64,000 nt of DNA from JBCCXL01 sp039191605 (GTDB taxonomy: Bacteria > Acidobacteriota > Thermoanaerobaculia > Multivoradales > JAHZIX01). This document shows, one piece after another, positions 51,768 through 61,495 of this stretch (position 1 is the stretch's first letter; every line of letters begins with the position of its first letter). The notes under the pieces are model-generated. The model did not search any database. It was not told where the DNA came from and saw only the letters and a program-made list of their open reading frames with translations. Position numbers and translations under genes: made by a program. Location of the stretch: assembly GCA_039191605.1 (NCBI GenBank), contig JBCCXL010000004.1, forward strand, positions 1-64,000. Reading direction: 5' to 3'.

Positions 51768-54700
51768 ATGGCTCATTCCGCTGGTTCTTCTTCCGACGGC
51801 AGCTCTTCTGCCAATCCCGGTTTCACCGGCCCCAGCCAACCGGTTCCCGCTGCCCAACTAGCCCCGATTTTTCAGCAGGCCGTCTGGTATCGCGCTCTCA
51901 CCCTGGCAGAACGCCGCCGACTGCTGGAGAACCGACCGGTGCCCAACGGAGACCGCGGCGAAGCGGAGGACCTGCTCCACCGCTGGCGCTCCCTTCCGTC
52001 TTTCGCCGGCGATGATCTCTTCCAGCAGCGGCTGGACTTGGATGGGTGGACTGAAGAGGACCTGCTGAAGATTCTCGGCGCTCCGCCGGAAGCGCTCCAG
52101 GATGCCCACCAGGAACACCACGGCGAAGCCCCCGGCTGGCTACAGGAGCTGGAGGCCGCCTTCCTGTCGACGGATGATCTTCCCCTGGAAGACCTCGCAC
52201 CGAGCCGGGGGGAAGAGAGCAGCCCCTTCCTCGCCACCATCCGCCCACTGCTCACTCCTGCCTACCGCCGGCTGGAGCGCTGCTTCGCCGAGCTGCCGCA
52301 GGACGTGCCCTGGGATCAGGATCAGGTGCTGCGCACCCTGTTCTCGCACCTCGCCGGCCGGCTCTCGATGATCCAGCGGCGGGTGATGGTGCTGGAGCTG
52401 CAAATCGCTCATCTTGAAGAGAGCCTGGAGGGAGAGACCCCGCAGGAGCGCTTCTATAGCTTCACCGGGCGCCTGGGAGACCGCAAAGCAGCGCTGGAGA
52501 TCCTCGCCCGCTACCCGGTGCTGACCCGCATCATCGTTCAATGCATCCGCTCCTCGGTAGATTTCTCTACCGAATTTCTGCGGCGTTACGCCAGGGATTG
52601 GCGACAGATCGCCGCGGACTTCGATCTCCAGCGCCCTCCTCTCGGCCTCGAGCCGGAGGCTTCCGCCGGCGGCGGCGAGAACCTGCTGTGGGAGGCCCGT
52701 CCCGGAGCCGGCGATTCCCATCGCGACGGCCGCTCAGTGATCTTGATGACCTTCTCCTCCGGCGCCCGGCTGGTCTACAAGCCCCGCCCCCTCGGCGGTG
52801 AGAAGGCCTTCAACGACCTGCTCCACTGGGTCAACCAGCGAGGTTTCGAACCGGCCTATCGCGTGCTGAAGGTGGTGCATCGGGGAGACTACGGGTGGGA
52901 AGAATTCGTCGCCCCCTTCCCCTGCGAGGACGGGCAGCAGGTGCAGCGCTTCTATCGCCGCCAGGGCGGCTACCTCGCCCTGCTCTACCTCCTCGAAGCC
53001 AACGACATCCACTTCGAAAACCTCATCGCCGCGGGCGAGCACCCCGTGCTCATCGACCTGGAAACTCTCTTCCATCCGGCGGCGGACCTTCTCGGCGGCG
53101 AGCAGCCTACCCTGCCGGCGGGAAATAGCCTCTACCGCAGCGTCCAGCACATCGGCCTGCTGCCCCATCGCATGTGGGGCACCGAAGAGATCCAAGAGGG
53201 CGTCGATCTCAGCGGTCTCGGTGCCGGCAGCGGGCAGGTGACGGCGCAGCGCTTTCTCACCCTAAAAGACGCCGGCACCGACTCCATGCGATTCGTGCGC
53301 GAGCAGGCCGAGATCCCCGATGCCGATCACAGCCCGCAGCTCGCCGGCAGCCGCGTTCAGGTGGACGACTACCTCCCCGAGCTGTCGAGCGGCTTCGACG
53401 ACCTGTACCGATTGATCCACGCTCACCGTCACGACCTCGCCTCTGCATCGGGCCCCTTGGCGGCCTTCCATCGCGCGGAATGTCGCATCATCTTTCGCCC
53501 CACGGTGTTCTACAACGAGCTCCTCGGCGAGAGCCTGCACCCCGATGTCACCCAAGACGCCCTGGAGCGGGAGCTCTATCTCGAGAGCCTGTGGGCGGAA
53601 GCCCGCCTACGGCCTCAGCTGAAGCCTCTGATCCCCAGCGAGCTGGCCGATCTGCGCCGAATCGATATCCCCCTCTTTGGCGCCTTCCCTGAGTCGAAGG
53701 ATCTCTTCAACGCCAGCGGCGAGAAGATCGAGGCGTTCCACCAGGAGCCCCCGATGGCCAGCGTACGGGCGAAGCTCGAGGCCTGGGGAGAGGCCGATCG
53801 CCAGCGCCAGAAGTGGCTCATCGAGACCTCCCTCCACACCATCCTCCGTCCCGACGCGGCCCTGACTCGCGAATCCTACCCCTTCCGAGAGAGCTCCGAA
53901 GGAGCGACTCCGAAGCAGCTGCTGGACGCCGCCCGGGAGGTCGGCGATCGGTTGGCGAATCTCGCCTTCTCCGGTCGCAGCAACGAGGTGACCTGGCCTA
54001 TCGTCAGCCCCGTTGGCGCCGGCCACTGGACCCACAACCCCGCCGAACCGGGCCTGTACCAGGGACTCGCCGGTATCGCTCTCTTTCTCGCCTATCTCGG
54101 AAACCTTCTCGACGCACCTCGCTACGCTGAGCTCGCCCGCGGCGCCTGGAAGACCCTCCGCCACCAGCTGAGCTCAGGCTTGGTCAAGCTACCCGGCGTC
54201 GGCGCCTTCACCGGCTCCGGAGGAGTGCTCTATGGCGCCGCTCACCTCGCTCTGCTGTGGGGCGACGAGGAGCTCCTCGACGAGGCGGAAGCAATGCTGG
54301 AGGACCTCCCCCAGCAGCTCGCCGAAGACCAGCACCACGACCTCATCGGCGGTGCCGCCGGCATGATCCTCTGCCTGCGCTCCCTGCACCGCGCCCGCCC
54401 CTCGCAGCGAGTGCTCGACGCCATCGAAAAATGCGCCGAGAGCCTGCTCACCAAAGCCCGGCCGATGGAAGTCGGCTGCGGCTGGCTCATCCCGGCTGCC
54501 GGTCCCAATCCCCTGGCGGGGCTCTCCCATGGCGGCGCCGGCTTCGCCCTCGCTCTACTGGAAGCGGCCGCCCTCACCGGCCAGGAGCGCTTCCGGCAGC
54601 TCGCTCTGCGGGCTATCGACTACGAGCGCACCCTCTTCGACCCCGAAGTGGGCAACTGGATCGATCTACGAGAGGGGGATCGGCCCGAGGGAGGCATCGA

Positions 54701-55130
54701 AAGCTCCGGCCATCACTTCGTCGTCGGCTGGTGCCACGGCGCACCGGGTATCGGGCTAGCGAGAGTGATGGGGCTTGCCCACCTCGATACCCCGACCGTC
54801 CGCCAGGAGATCGAGATTGCGCTGGCCACCACCCTAGACGATGGTTTCGGCGCCAACCACAGCCTCTGCCACGGTGACCTGGGCAATCTCGAGCTGCTCT
54901 TCTCCGCTGCGAAGGCGCTGCACCGACCGGAGCTGCTGAAGCGCACGTACCGAATCGCCGCAGGATCTCTACACGGCGTCGAGCAATACGGCTGGCTCTA
55001 TGGCTATCCCTCCCGGGTCGAGCCCCTGGGGCTGATGGTCGGCCTCGCGGGCATCGGCCACCAGCTCTTGAGACTCACGAAGCCCGACGCCGTACCTTCC
55101 GTGCTCACCCTCGAGCCCCCACCTCCCTGA
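51768..55130 (+). CDS. lanM: Class II lanthipeptide synthetase LanM
   Basis: The protein has 1120 residues. The N-terminal dehydratase (DUF4135-type) domain includes GARLVYKPRPLGGEKAFNDL near residue 330 and EANDIHFENLIAAGEHPVLI with DLETLF near 425. The C-terminal cyclase domain starts near 760 and has the zinc ligands Cys in VGWCHGAPG (about 988) and Cys-His in SLCHGDLGN (about 1034-1035), plus LSHGGAGFALALLEA. LanM phosphorylates and eliminates Ser/Thr of the precursor and then forms thioether rings with Cys. The precursor gene follows 124 bp downstream on the same strand. Length is in the normal LanM range and all expected residues are present. Confidence 0.95.
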   Translation: MAHSAGSSSDGSSSANPGFTGPSQPVPAAQLAPIFQQAVWYRALTLAERRRLLENRPVPNGDRGEAEDLLHRWRSLPSFAGDDLFQQRLDLDGWTEEDLLKILGAPPEALQDAHQEHHGEAPGWLQELEAAFLSTDDLPLEDLAPSRGEESSPFLATIRPLLTPAYRRLERCFAELPQDVPWDQDQVLRTLFSHLAGRLSMIQRRVMVLELQIAHLEESLEGETPQERFYSFTGRLGDRKAALEILARYPVLTRIIVQCIRSSVDFSTEFLRRYARDWRQIAADFDLQRPPLGLEPEASAGGGENLLWEARPGAGDSHRDGRSVILMTFSSGARLVYKPRPLGGEKAFNDLLHWVNQRGFEPAYRVLKVVHRGDYGWEEFVAPFPCEDGQQVQRFYRRQGGYLALLYLLEANDIHFENLIAAGEHPVLIDLETLFHPAADLLGGEQPTLPAGNSLYRSVQHIGLLPHRMWGTEEIQEGVDLSGLGAGSGQVTAQRFLTLKDAGTDSMRFVREQAEIPDADHSPQLAGSRVQVDDYLPELSSGFDDLYRLIHAHRHDLASASGPLAAFHRAECRIIFRPTVFYNELLGESLHPDVTQDALERELYLESLWAEARLRPQLKPLIPSELADLRRIDIPLFGAFPESKDLFNASGEKIEAFHQEPPMASVRAKLEAWGEADRQRQKWLIETSLHTILRPDAALTRESYPFRESSEGATPKQLLDAAREVGDRLANLAFSGRSNEVTWPIVSPVGAGHWTHNPAEPGLYQGLAGIALFLAYLGNLLDAPRYAELARGAWKTLRHQLSSGLVKLPGVGAFTGSGGVLYGAAHLALLWGDEELLDEAEAMLEDLPQQLAEDQHHDLIGGAAGMILCLRSLHRARPSQRVLDAIEKCAESLLTKARPMEVGCGWLIPAAGPNPLAGLSHGGAGFALALLEAAALTGQERFRQLALRAIDYERTLFDPEVGNWIDLREGDRPEGGIESSGHHFVVGWCHGAPGIGLARVMGLAHLDTPTVRQEIEIALATTLDDGFGANHSLCHGDLGNLELLFSAAKALHRPELLKRTYRIAAGSLHGVEQYGWLYGYPSRVEPLGLMVGLAGIGHQLLRLTKPDAVPSVLTLEPPPP

Positions 55131-55152
55131 GGCTTTTTTCATAAATCGAGAC

Positions 55153-55181
55153 TTGTTTACGCAAATAACGTAACTTAAACT
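55153..55181 (+). promoter_or_regulatory. Candidate promoter of the lanthipeptide precursor gene
   Basis: TTGTTT, 17 bp, TAAACT, in an abrupt AT-rich island between lanM and the precursor. A separate promoter would allow much higher precursor than enzyme synthesis, as in many lanthipeptide loci. Confidence 0.5.
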
Positions 55182-55254
55182 ACGCAACGATTAACTCACC
55201 AACTGTCTCACTTGAGACGATCCAATGAACCTCAGCGCCTCTTAGGAGAACGCC

Positions 55255-55485
55255 GTGAAGAAGCAAGACGTGATCCGCGCCTGGAGAGATCCGAAGTATC
55301 GCCGCAGTCTGGAAACCGAGCAGTCCAACCAACTGCCAGAGCACCCCGCAGGCAAGATCAAGGCGATCGACGACGACGTGCTCGCCAGCGTTACCGGAGG
55401 CTGCTGCCCGCCCTTCCTGATCTCTACCAGTCCTGAATACTGCACCGCGCTGTGCAGCCCCTGCCCGCCCCGCTTCTGCTTCTGA
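55255..55485 (+). CDS. lanA: Mersacidin/lichenicidin-type class II lanthipeptide precursor
   Basis: The precursor has 76 residues from GTG 55255 (TAGGAGAACGCC upstream). The leader MKKQDVIRAWRDPKYRRSLE is the mersacidin/lichenicidin-family leader, and it ends in DDDVLASVTGG, a double-glycine site for the C39 exporter. The 27-residue core starts CCPPFLISTSPEYC and ends CSPCPPRFCF. It holds six Cys but only five Ser/Thr (S8, T9, S10, T15, S19), so at most five thioether rings are possible and at least one Cys must stay free or form a disulphide. Two core-initial cysteines and many prolines are unusual. Single precursor; no partner peptide seen. Confidence 0.92.
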   Translation: MKKQDVIRAWRDPKYRRSLETEQSNQLPEHPAGKIKAIDDDVLASVTGGCCPPFLISTSPEYCTALCSPCPPRFCF

Positions 55486-55569
55486 GAAGCGCCGCTCTGG
55501 AGCGTTGCTTCTAGAGCACTGCTAGGGACCTGATCTCAAAGCACAAAGACCGCTACGAGATCAGCATCT

Positions 55570-55625
55570 CCGGCGAGGAAAGTCAGCTCTCGAACCAAGA
55601 GCGGCTCCTCGCCGGTTTTCGTTTT
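55570..55625 (+). terminator. Terminator between the lanthipeptide precursor and the convergent exporter gene
   Basis: CCGGCGAGGA and TCCTCGCCGG form a 10-bp outer stem around a 26-base loop, followed by TTTTCGTTTT. Placed between convergent genes, it ends precursor transcription. Confidence 0.75.
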
Positions 55626-55644
55626 ACCCGTTCCCTTCCCCGCC

Positions 55645-57873
55645 TCACCCCTCCTCCAGCTGCGCCTCCACCAGATGAGCGTAGAGGCCTCCGAGCTCTA
55701 CCAGCTCCCGGTGGCTGCCCCGCTCAACGACTCTTCCCTCCTCCATCACCAAAATCTGATTTGCCGCGCGCACGGTGCTCAGCCGGTGAGCGATCACCAG
55801 TCGAGTGCACTCCATCGTCGCCAGGGCGCGGTGCACCTCGAGCTCCACCAGGGAGTCGAGGTTGCTGGTGGCCTCGTCCAGCAAGAGCAGAGCCGGCCGA
55901 TGCAGCAGCGCCCGAGCCAGGGCGAGGCGCTGGCGCTGGCCCCCCGACAGGGAAGCGCCGCCATCCGCCACCATGGTGTCGTAGCCCATGGGGAGAGCGG
56001 CAATATCCTGGTGGATGCGCGCCAGCTTCGCCGCCTCCGCCACCCGCTCCAGAGAGGCCGAAGGATCTCCCAGGGAGATGTTCTGGCGAATCGAGGCGCC
56101 GAAGAGATAAGGCTGTTGGGTCACTACGCCCACCTGCGATCGCAGCGCCTGGAGATCGAAGTCCACGAGATCCTGGCCGTCGAAGAGCACCCGTCCAGAA
56201 GTCGGTCGGTAGAGGCCGAGAAAGAGATGGGCGAGGGTGGATTTCCCCGCGCCGGAGGGCCCCACCAAGGCGACGAAGCTTCCCGCTTCGAGCTTCACCG
56301 AAACGTCCTGCACCACCTCCGGCGCCGTCGGGCCGTAGCGAAAGCTCACCGACTCCAGGCAAACGCTGCCGAGCAAGGTCGCGGTGCTCGTCCCGCGCTG
56401 CCCCGCGCGTTCCCGGGGCGTTTCCATCACGTCGTCGATGCGATCGAGATATCCCCCCAGCAGCTGGAGCTGCACGGCGGTGGTGACCAGGGTTGATAAA
56501 GGGGTGAGAAAGCCCGTCGCCAGCGCGCTCAGGGCCAGCATGGTGCCCAGGCTCAGCTCCCCCTCCAGCACCAGGTGAGTGCCGTACACCAGGATCACCA
56601 GGGGCGAGGCCGTCGCCAGCGCCGTCAGCAGGGAATTGAAGAGAGCATCCAGTCGCCCCCGCGCCAGGGAGACGTTGAGCTCGTCGACGAAGAGCGACGA
56701 CCACCGCTCCACCGCTCGCCGCTCCGCCCCGAGGGTCTTCAGGGTTTCGATACCCGCAAGCATCTGCACCTGATAGCCCTGAGATCGCGCCTGAACCTCC
56801 AAGGACTCCGCCATCAGGTCACGATGCCGTCGCCGGGTGGCCAGGAAGAGCGCGATGCGCAGGGCGCCCAGCCCCACCACCAGCCACGCGATGGAGGCAT
56901 CGGTGAGAAAGAGAATCAACAGGTAGAGGCTGACCAACACCCCATCCAGCAGACCGGAGAGGGCGCTGGATGTGAGGATTTCGCGGATCGTCGAGTTGCT
57001 GTTGAGGCGCATCATCAGATCCCCGGCGGAACGCCGCTGAAAGTAGGCGTAGGGCAGCTCCACCAGGTGATCCACGAAGTCCAGGGTCAGGCGAGAGTCG
57101 AGGATGGTGCGCAGCGACACCAGCAGCTGGGAACGCACCAGGTTCGACAGGAAATCAAAGAGCACCAGCACCGCGAGACCGGCGGCCACCGCCGTCAGCA
57201 GGTCCACGTCCCCGCGGGGCACCACTCGATCCACCAGCACCGCGGTGATCAGCGGCAGCGCTAGGGCCAATACCTGAAGCAGAAGGGAAACGATGATCAC
57301 CCGGATCCCGAGACCGGCCTGGTCCAGCAGCGGACGCAGATAGCGACCGAGGGGACGACGGCGCCCAGCAGTGATCTGAAAGTCTTCCCCAGGTTCGAGC
57401 GCCAGCGCGATTCCGGAGAAGGAGCGCTCCAGGGTCGGGATCGAAACCTCCCGCCGTCCCATCGCGGGGTCCACCACCAGCGCCCCCTTTTCGGTGGGGC
57501 GCTCCCACACCACAAAGTGATCTAGCTCCCAATGCAGCAGGCTGCCGGTGCCGAGGTATTGCAGGTCCTCGATGTGCTCGATGCGCACCCCTCGCCCCCG
57601 TAGCCCGTAGCGCCGGGCGACCTCCAGCAGCCGTCGGGCATCGGCCCCATCGCGCCCCACACCGCAGGCCTGGCGCATCTCCTCCAGCCTCACCTTGTGG
57701 CCGAAATAGCCCAGGGTCATCGCTAGGCAGGCCGGCCCGCAATCGGTTTGAGTCGTCTGCTGCACCAGCTCGATCCGTCGCCGCCACTGCGACCACCGGG
57801 CCCTGAGCCTCACCAGGGCGTTTCGAAGCCGCCCGCCGAGGCCTCCCCCAGCTCTGTTACGGTCAGCGCTCAT
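55645..57873 (-). CDS. LanT-like C39-peptidase ABC exporter
   Basis: The protein has 742 residues from ATG 57873. The C39 peptidase has Cys45 in TQTDCGPACLAM, His119 in WELDHFVVW and Asp135 in ALVVDPAMGR. The membrane domain spans about 190-480. The ATPase has Walker A GPSGAGKSTLA, signature SLSGGQRQRLALARALL and Walker B LLLLDEATSNLD. It should cut the precursor after GG and export the mature lanthipeptide. It lies convergent to lanA and overlaps the upstream HlyD-like gene by 11 bases, so these two form their own operon. Confidence 0.92.
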   Translation of the reverse strand: MSADRNRAGGGLGGRLRNALVRLRARWSQWRRRIELVQQTTQTDCGPACLAMTLGYFGHKVRLEEMRQACGVGRDGADARRLLEVARRYGLRGRGVRIEHIEDLQYLGTGSLLHWELDHFVVWERPTEKGALVVDPAMGRREVSIPTLERSFSGIALALEPGEDFQITAGRRRPLGRYLRPLLDQAGLGIRVIIVSLLLQVLALALPLITAVLVDRVVPRGDVDLLTAVAAGLAVLVLFDFLSNLVRSQLLVSLRTILDSRLTLDFVDHLVELPYAYFQRRSAGDLMMRLNSNSTIREILTSSALSGLLDGVLVSLYLLILFLTDASIAWLVVGLGALRIALFLATRRRHRDLMAESLEVQARSQGYQVQMLAGIETLKTLGAERRAVERWSSLFVDELNVSLARGRLDALFNSLLTALATASPLVILVYGTHLVLEGELSLGTMLALSALATGFLTPLSTLVTTAVQLQLLGGYLDRIDDVMETPRERAGQRGTSTATLLGSVCLESVSFRYGPTAPEVVQDVSVKLEAGSFVALVGPSGAGKSTLAHLFLGLYRPTSGRVLFDGQDLVDFDLQALRSQVGVVTQQPYLFGASIRQNISLGDPSASLERVAEAAKLARIHQDIAALPMGYDTMVADGGASLSGGQRQRLALARALLHRPALLLLDEATSNLDSLVELEVHRALATMECTRLVIAHRLSTVRAANQILVMEEGRVVERGSHRELVELGGLYAHLVEAQLEEG

Positions 57874-58573
57874 CGTCCCCGAAGAGAGGCTGCAGCCCCG
57901 GTAAGAGGGTCGGCAGCAGTCGTCGCTCACCGAGGCTAATATGGACCCTTCCCCTCAGCCCATGATGCCAGGTCAAGGATTCCCCGGTCGCCTCGAAGCC
58001 CTCCGCCGGCAGCTCTCCATAAACCACCGCGATACCTTCTACCGGTACCTCGGAATCCGCGAAATCCACCCCCAGGCGCTCTTCCACCTGCGCCACCGAG
58101 AGCACCCCCTCCTCCAGCTGCGCTACCGGCACCGTCTTCACGCTGTCGCGAAACCCGTCGACCTCGAAGCGCAGGGGCATTCCCTCCTTCAGCAGCGGTC
58201 GCAGATGCCCGGGAAAGAGCGCCACTACCCGTGCCCCACTGCTTCCACTCTCCCCCCCTTGTGGCAACACCACCACCGCCCTTCCCTGCCCGAAATCCCC
58301 CACCGAACCCCACGCCGCCACCAGCCCCAAGCTCAGTAGCGCCGCCATCAGCAGCGGAAAGACATAAGCCACCCACCGCGGCGAGATCCGCAGCGGCGAG
58401 CCCGGCAGCTCCTGCCCCGCCGCGTGGGCCTCCAGCGCCTGGCGGCGAAAGAGCGAGCGCGGATCCTCCGCCACAAGGCTCTGCTCCGGCCGTGCTCCTT
58501 CCTCCAAACTCGCGGCAGGTTGGCCCTCCGGCGGCGCGGCAGAATCATCTCGGGCTCTCAGTGAATTCGCCAT
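57863..58573 (-). CDS. Short HlyD-like adaptor partner of the lanthipeptide exporter
   Basis: The protein has 236 residues. A cytoplasmic N-terminus with FRRQALEAHAAGQELPGSPL precedes one membrane helix (VAYVFPLLMAALLSLGLVAA). The periplasmic part has ARVVALFPGHLRPLLKEGMP and HHGLRGRVHISLGERRLLPT, where the last motif, G..GRV.I....R.L, is typical of HlyD/LcnD adaptors. It lacks the long coiled coil, as in compact adaptors of bacteriocin systems. It is coupled by overlap to the C39-ABC gene. Confidence 0.8.
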   Translation of the reverse strand: MANSLRARDDSAAPPEGQPAASLEEGARPEQSLVAEDPRSLFRRQALEAHAAGQELPGSPLRISPRWVAYVFPLLMAALLSLGLVAAWGSVGDFGQGRAVVVLPQGGESGSSGARVVALFPGHLRPLLKEGMPLRFEVDGFRDSVKTVPVAQLEEGVLSVAQVEERLGVDFADSEVPVEGIAVVYGELPAEGFEATGESLTWHHGLRGRVHISLGERRLLPTLLPGLQPLFGDDER

Positions 58574-58773
58574 TCCATGAGAGCTTATCGGATTCTGCCT
58601 TTTCGTCAGCTCCTAGGTCACAGAGAGATCTAGAGAAAGCACGAAGAAGATGTAGAGAAGGAACAGAGAAGGCCCTACCGAGATGCTCCCAAGAGGCGCT
58701 ATTGAGCCCGAGAGCGCTGCCCCTGGCAGCCCCTCGGGCACAAGTCCAGCACAACGCGGTCAGCGCAACACGA

Positions 58774-59223
58774 TCAATCGCTAGCCCTCAGACGCTCAAA
58801 GAAGCTCTGGGTACACTCTCCTTCGTCAGCCTTAGAGATCAGCTGGAGAGCATCCTGTGGAGCTTCCTCAAGGAATGCCAAGGCTTTGGATGGAGCCTTG
58901 CCACTAATCCCCAAGCAGCGGCCAACGTAGGAGGCGCCGGGGCAGCCGTCGAAGTCCAGGCAACAGCAGTCGTCTTCTTCGATCACCACAGTAGAGCCAC
59001 CGCAATGGGTGTACTGACAACGACCGGGCTCAAGGACCTGGCAGGAGCTAGCGCGGTGGACTTTGGTTTCGCCTTTCTTGATGTAGCAGTGGTTGGGGCG
59101 ATTGTCGGTCCCCTGGTTTCCGCAGGTATGGGCGAAAGCCGCCGGGGCGAAAGCTAGGGCGAGGAAGAGGACCGAGGCGAAGGCGACGAGAGGCATCGAG
59201 GCAATGAAGCTACGCTGAAACAT
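58774..59223 (-). CDS. Secreted cysteine-rich protein, function unknown
   Basis: The protein has 149 residues from ATG 59223, with AGGAGACTGCC upstream. The signal peptide (PLVAFASVLFLALAFAPAAF) ends at AFA-HTC. The mature part has nine or more cysteines, including CGNQGTDNRPNHC, CQVLEPGRCQYTHCGG and EEDDCCCLDFDGC, and a helical acidic C-terminus. I do not recognise the family. It lies upstream of the exporter operon on the same strand but 200 bp away. Confidence 0.7.
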   Translation of the reverse strand: MFQRSFIASMPLVAFASVLFLALAFAPAAFAHTCGNQGTDNRPNHCYIKKGETKVHRASSCQVLEPGRCQYTHCGGSTVVIEEDDCCCLDFDGCPGASYVGRCLGISGKAPSKALAFLEEAPQDALQLISKADEGECTQSFFERLRASD

Positions 59224-59791
59224 GGCAGTCTCCTGATCGGTGATGCAAGCCGTGACTTGCAAAATGAAGGTGTGCCACTCTCCAGTGCAACGAGCATTCC
59301 ACCATGAGGAATCGCTAAGCTCGGAATGCAATCACCAGAAAACTGGAAGGAATGGGGGGAACCGCCAAGGCTGACTGAAGAGCCGCCGCTCCCTACATGC
59401 CAGTAATGTAGGCAATCGTGGCCACAAAGTAGGCGGCTTGATGGCGAGCCGGTGGTCTAGAAACGCTCGCTCAGACCGCAGCAGCGGCATAGGCTCCTAT
59501 TGATGTCGACACGCTCACACCGTGCACCGGGGCTCCTTCACTACTACTTCACTGCCGAAGACCCCGGCGCGGCCCTCAGTCTGCTCCACGATGGTCCGCG
59601 TCCTGGTGCTCTCCAACGAGCTCATGGCGCCGGTGGAGAGGATCTCGCAGCGGCCGAGAGAGATCTTGAGCGACTGAAACGCAAGCGGCCGGGGGTTCCT
59701 AACAGAGCCCTACAAGCCACCCTACTTGGCGAGGTCGACCAACTATCGCTCACCAAACCTTCCCGAAGGCGCCGACGCGCGACAGCTCGCT
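59224..59791. other. Gene-free stretch
   Basis: Nothing convincing in 568 bp. The few open frames lack ribosome-binding sites and have atypical composition. The first bases contain the promoter region of the Cys-rich gene. Confidence 0.5.
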
Positions 59792-61282
59792 TCAGGGAGG
59801 TGGCCAATCCTTCTTCGACAGCTTCAAGCCGAGGCGCAAACTAGCCTGCAAAGCTCGAAACGCCTCTTTTGTTCCGGTTGCCCTATCTTTTGCCCGTCGC
59901 TTGATCGACTCCTTAGAACCCTTAGTCTTGCTAGCCGTCTTCTGACTTCCAGGATCTACCACCACATCGAAAGGATACTTCCAGTACTTTGTATGGGACG
60001 CCAGCGTCTTTGCCCAAAAGCCAGGCTCTGAGGGCCTGACGCGTATGTCCCGAATCCCTTTCCCTAGGACTTTGGATACAGGGCCACCGACAATGTCGCC
60101 AAAAAAGAACTTTCGATAAGGAAAATAAAGATTAGTCCAGCGAGTGCAGGCAAAGAGAGCACCGTGGCTCAGAACTCGAAAAGTCCAGTACCGAGAACCT
60201 TCTCCACCGGAATCGATCTTCACCTTCCTCTTGTAGAACATCGGATCATCCTCTGACGAATACGGCGGACAGACGGGAAGTTCTTGCTGTTTTTTCTTTT
60301 CTTCAAATAGCTCAAAATCTGACTCGAGCATGTAGGGAGCATGGGCCAAGGGCGAACCAAGAGTAATAAAGTCCGTCACCAACCAAGGAACGCCGAGCTT
60401 CCGCTGCTCCCTCCAGAGCTGATGTTGAGCATGCTGAAAGGCCTCGAGCTTGGCGCCATAGGTCTTGTCCCGGACGGAGTCCTCTAGGGCCGAGATGGAA
60501 TCGAGCAGCTCCTCCATCGCTGGCTGATCGAAAGCCTCTTGATATTTAGCCTTTCGCAGATCCTCCCACACGTGCCTCAGCACGTCGTACGCGATCACTG
60601 AGCCGAGGCTATGCCCCACCACGATGATTCTCACGTAATCCTTCGATTCGTGAAGGCGCCGAAGTAGCTCGATTCCCTCGCGGCGAACGGCGTTCCTCGC
60701 CTTGATATTTTCCGGAGACGGAGTGAGATACCGGGCCGCGTCGCCAAGAAAGCGGCGCACAAAGCGGCTGACACAAAAGTAAAGAATCAACCCAAAAACG
60801 ATAGTCGTCACGGCGATCCGCGGATGAGGTATTACCCAACTTCCTCCCTCACCAGAGAAGGAAGGAAATGCAGCCCAGGCCACAAGAAGTATTGAGCCTA
60901 AGAACAAGGTAATCAGCGCTCGATGCGCAGCCCTGAGCCCTCGGGGCAGCGCATAATCGGTGAAGAGCAACCGACCGGCCCAGCCCAGCACGCTACCCCA
61001 TGAAGATTGATTCATGTGGTGTGCCCAATAAAACTCATAGATATCGGTGGTAGGCGGACGATCCTTTTTCGGCTTCATGAAGAAGCGGCGCAGCCCGACA
61101 GATTCACTAAGGCGGCTCGGCTGGCTTCTCACGAATGAGCTTCCGCCTGCAAGAGCTGCGGCGAAGCCCCGAGCAGTCTCCGAGGGCCTCTGCTCCCCAA
61201 TTCCATGAACGAGCACAATGGCTTGCTTCAAATTAGATGCCTCCACCCTGCAGGCGACTGAGTCTCCTGCCAGACACACCAT
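59792..61282 (-). CDS. Alpha/beta-hydrolase-fold protein with membrane helices
   Basis: The protein has 496 residues. The N-terminal strand AIVLVHGIGEQRPSETARGF carries the oxyanion HG motif. VRIIVVGHSLGSVIAYDVL is the nucleophile elbow (Ser in GHSLG), and DFITLGSPLAHAPYML follows as in lipase-like or serine-esterase-like proteins. Between them lie two hydrophobic helices (RALITLFLGSILLVAWAAFP, IAVTTIVFGLILYFCVSRFV), suggesting membrane attachment. The C-terminus is strongly basic. The substrate is unknown. Lower GC than the flanks hints at transfer. Confidence 0.72.
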   Translation of the reverse strand: MVCLAGDSVACRVEASNLKQAIVLVHGIGEQRPSETARGFAAALAGGSSFVRSQPSRLSESVGLRRFFMKPKKDRPPTTDIYEFYWAHHMNQSSWGSVLGWAGRLLFTDYALPRGLRAAHRALITLFLGSILLVAWAAFPSFSGEGGSWVIPHPRIAVTTIVFGLILYFCVSRFVRRFLGDAARYLTPSPENIKARNAVRREGIELLRRLHESKDYVRIIVVGHSLGSVIAYDVLRHVWEDLRKAKYQEAFDQPAMEELLDSISALEDSVRDKTYGAKLEAFQHAQHQLWREQRKLGVPWLVTDFITLGSPLAHAPYMLESDFELFEEKKKQQELPVCPPYSSEDDPMFYKRKVKIDSGGEGSRYWTFRVLSHGALFACTRWTNLYFPYRKFFFGDIVGGPVSKVLGKGIRDIRVRPSEPGFWAKTLASHTKYWKYPFDVVVDPGSQKTASKTKGSKESIKRRAKDRATGTKEAFRALQASLRLGLKLSKKDWPPP

Positions 61283-61495
61283 GACGAGCCCCAGGCATAA
61301 AACTCAGCCTGGGACGCCCGTCCCAATCGGTATCGATCGCTAGAACTCACAACGTGCCTAGCAAGATATCGCAGAATGCAGGGGCTGCACTCATCTCCCA
61401 GCTGTCTCTGCTTGAGGCTTCTGAGGAAGCTAGCAGAATGGAGCCGACAACGCGCTCCCTCCAGACTGACTCACTCCGAGTTCACTGGCTCTATC

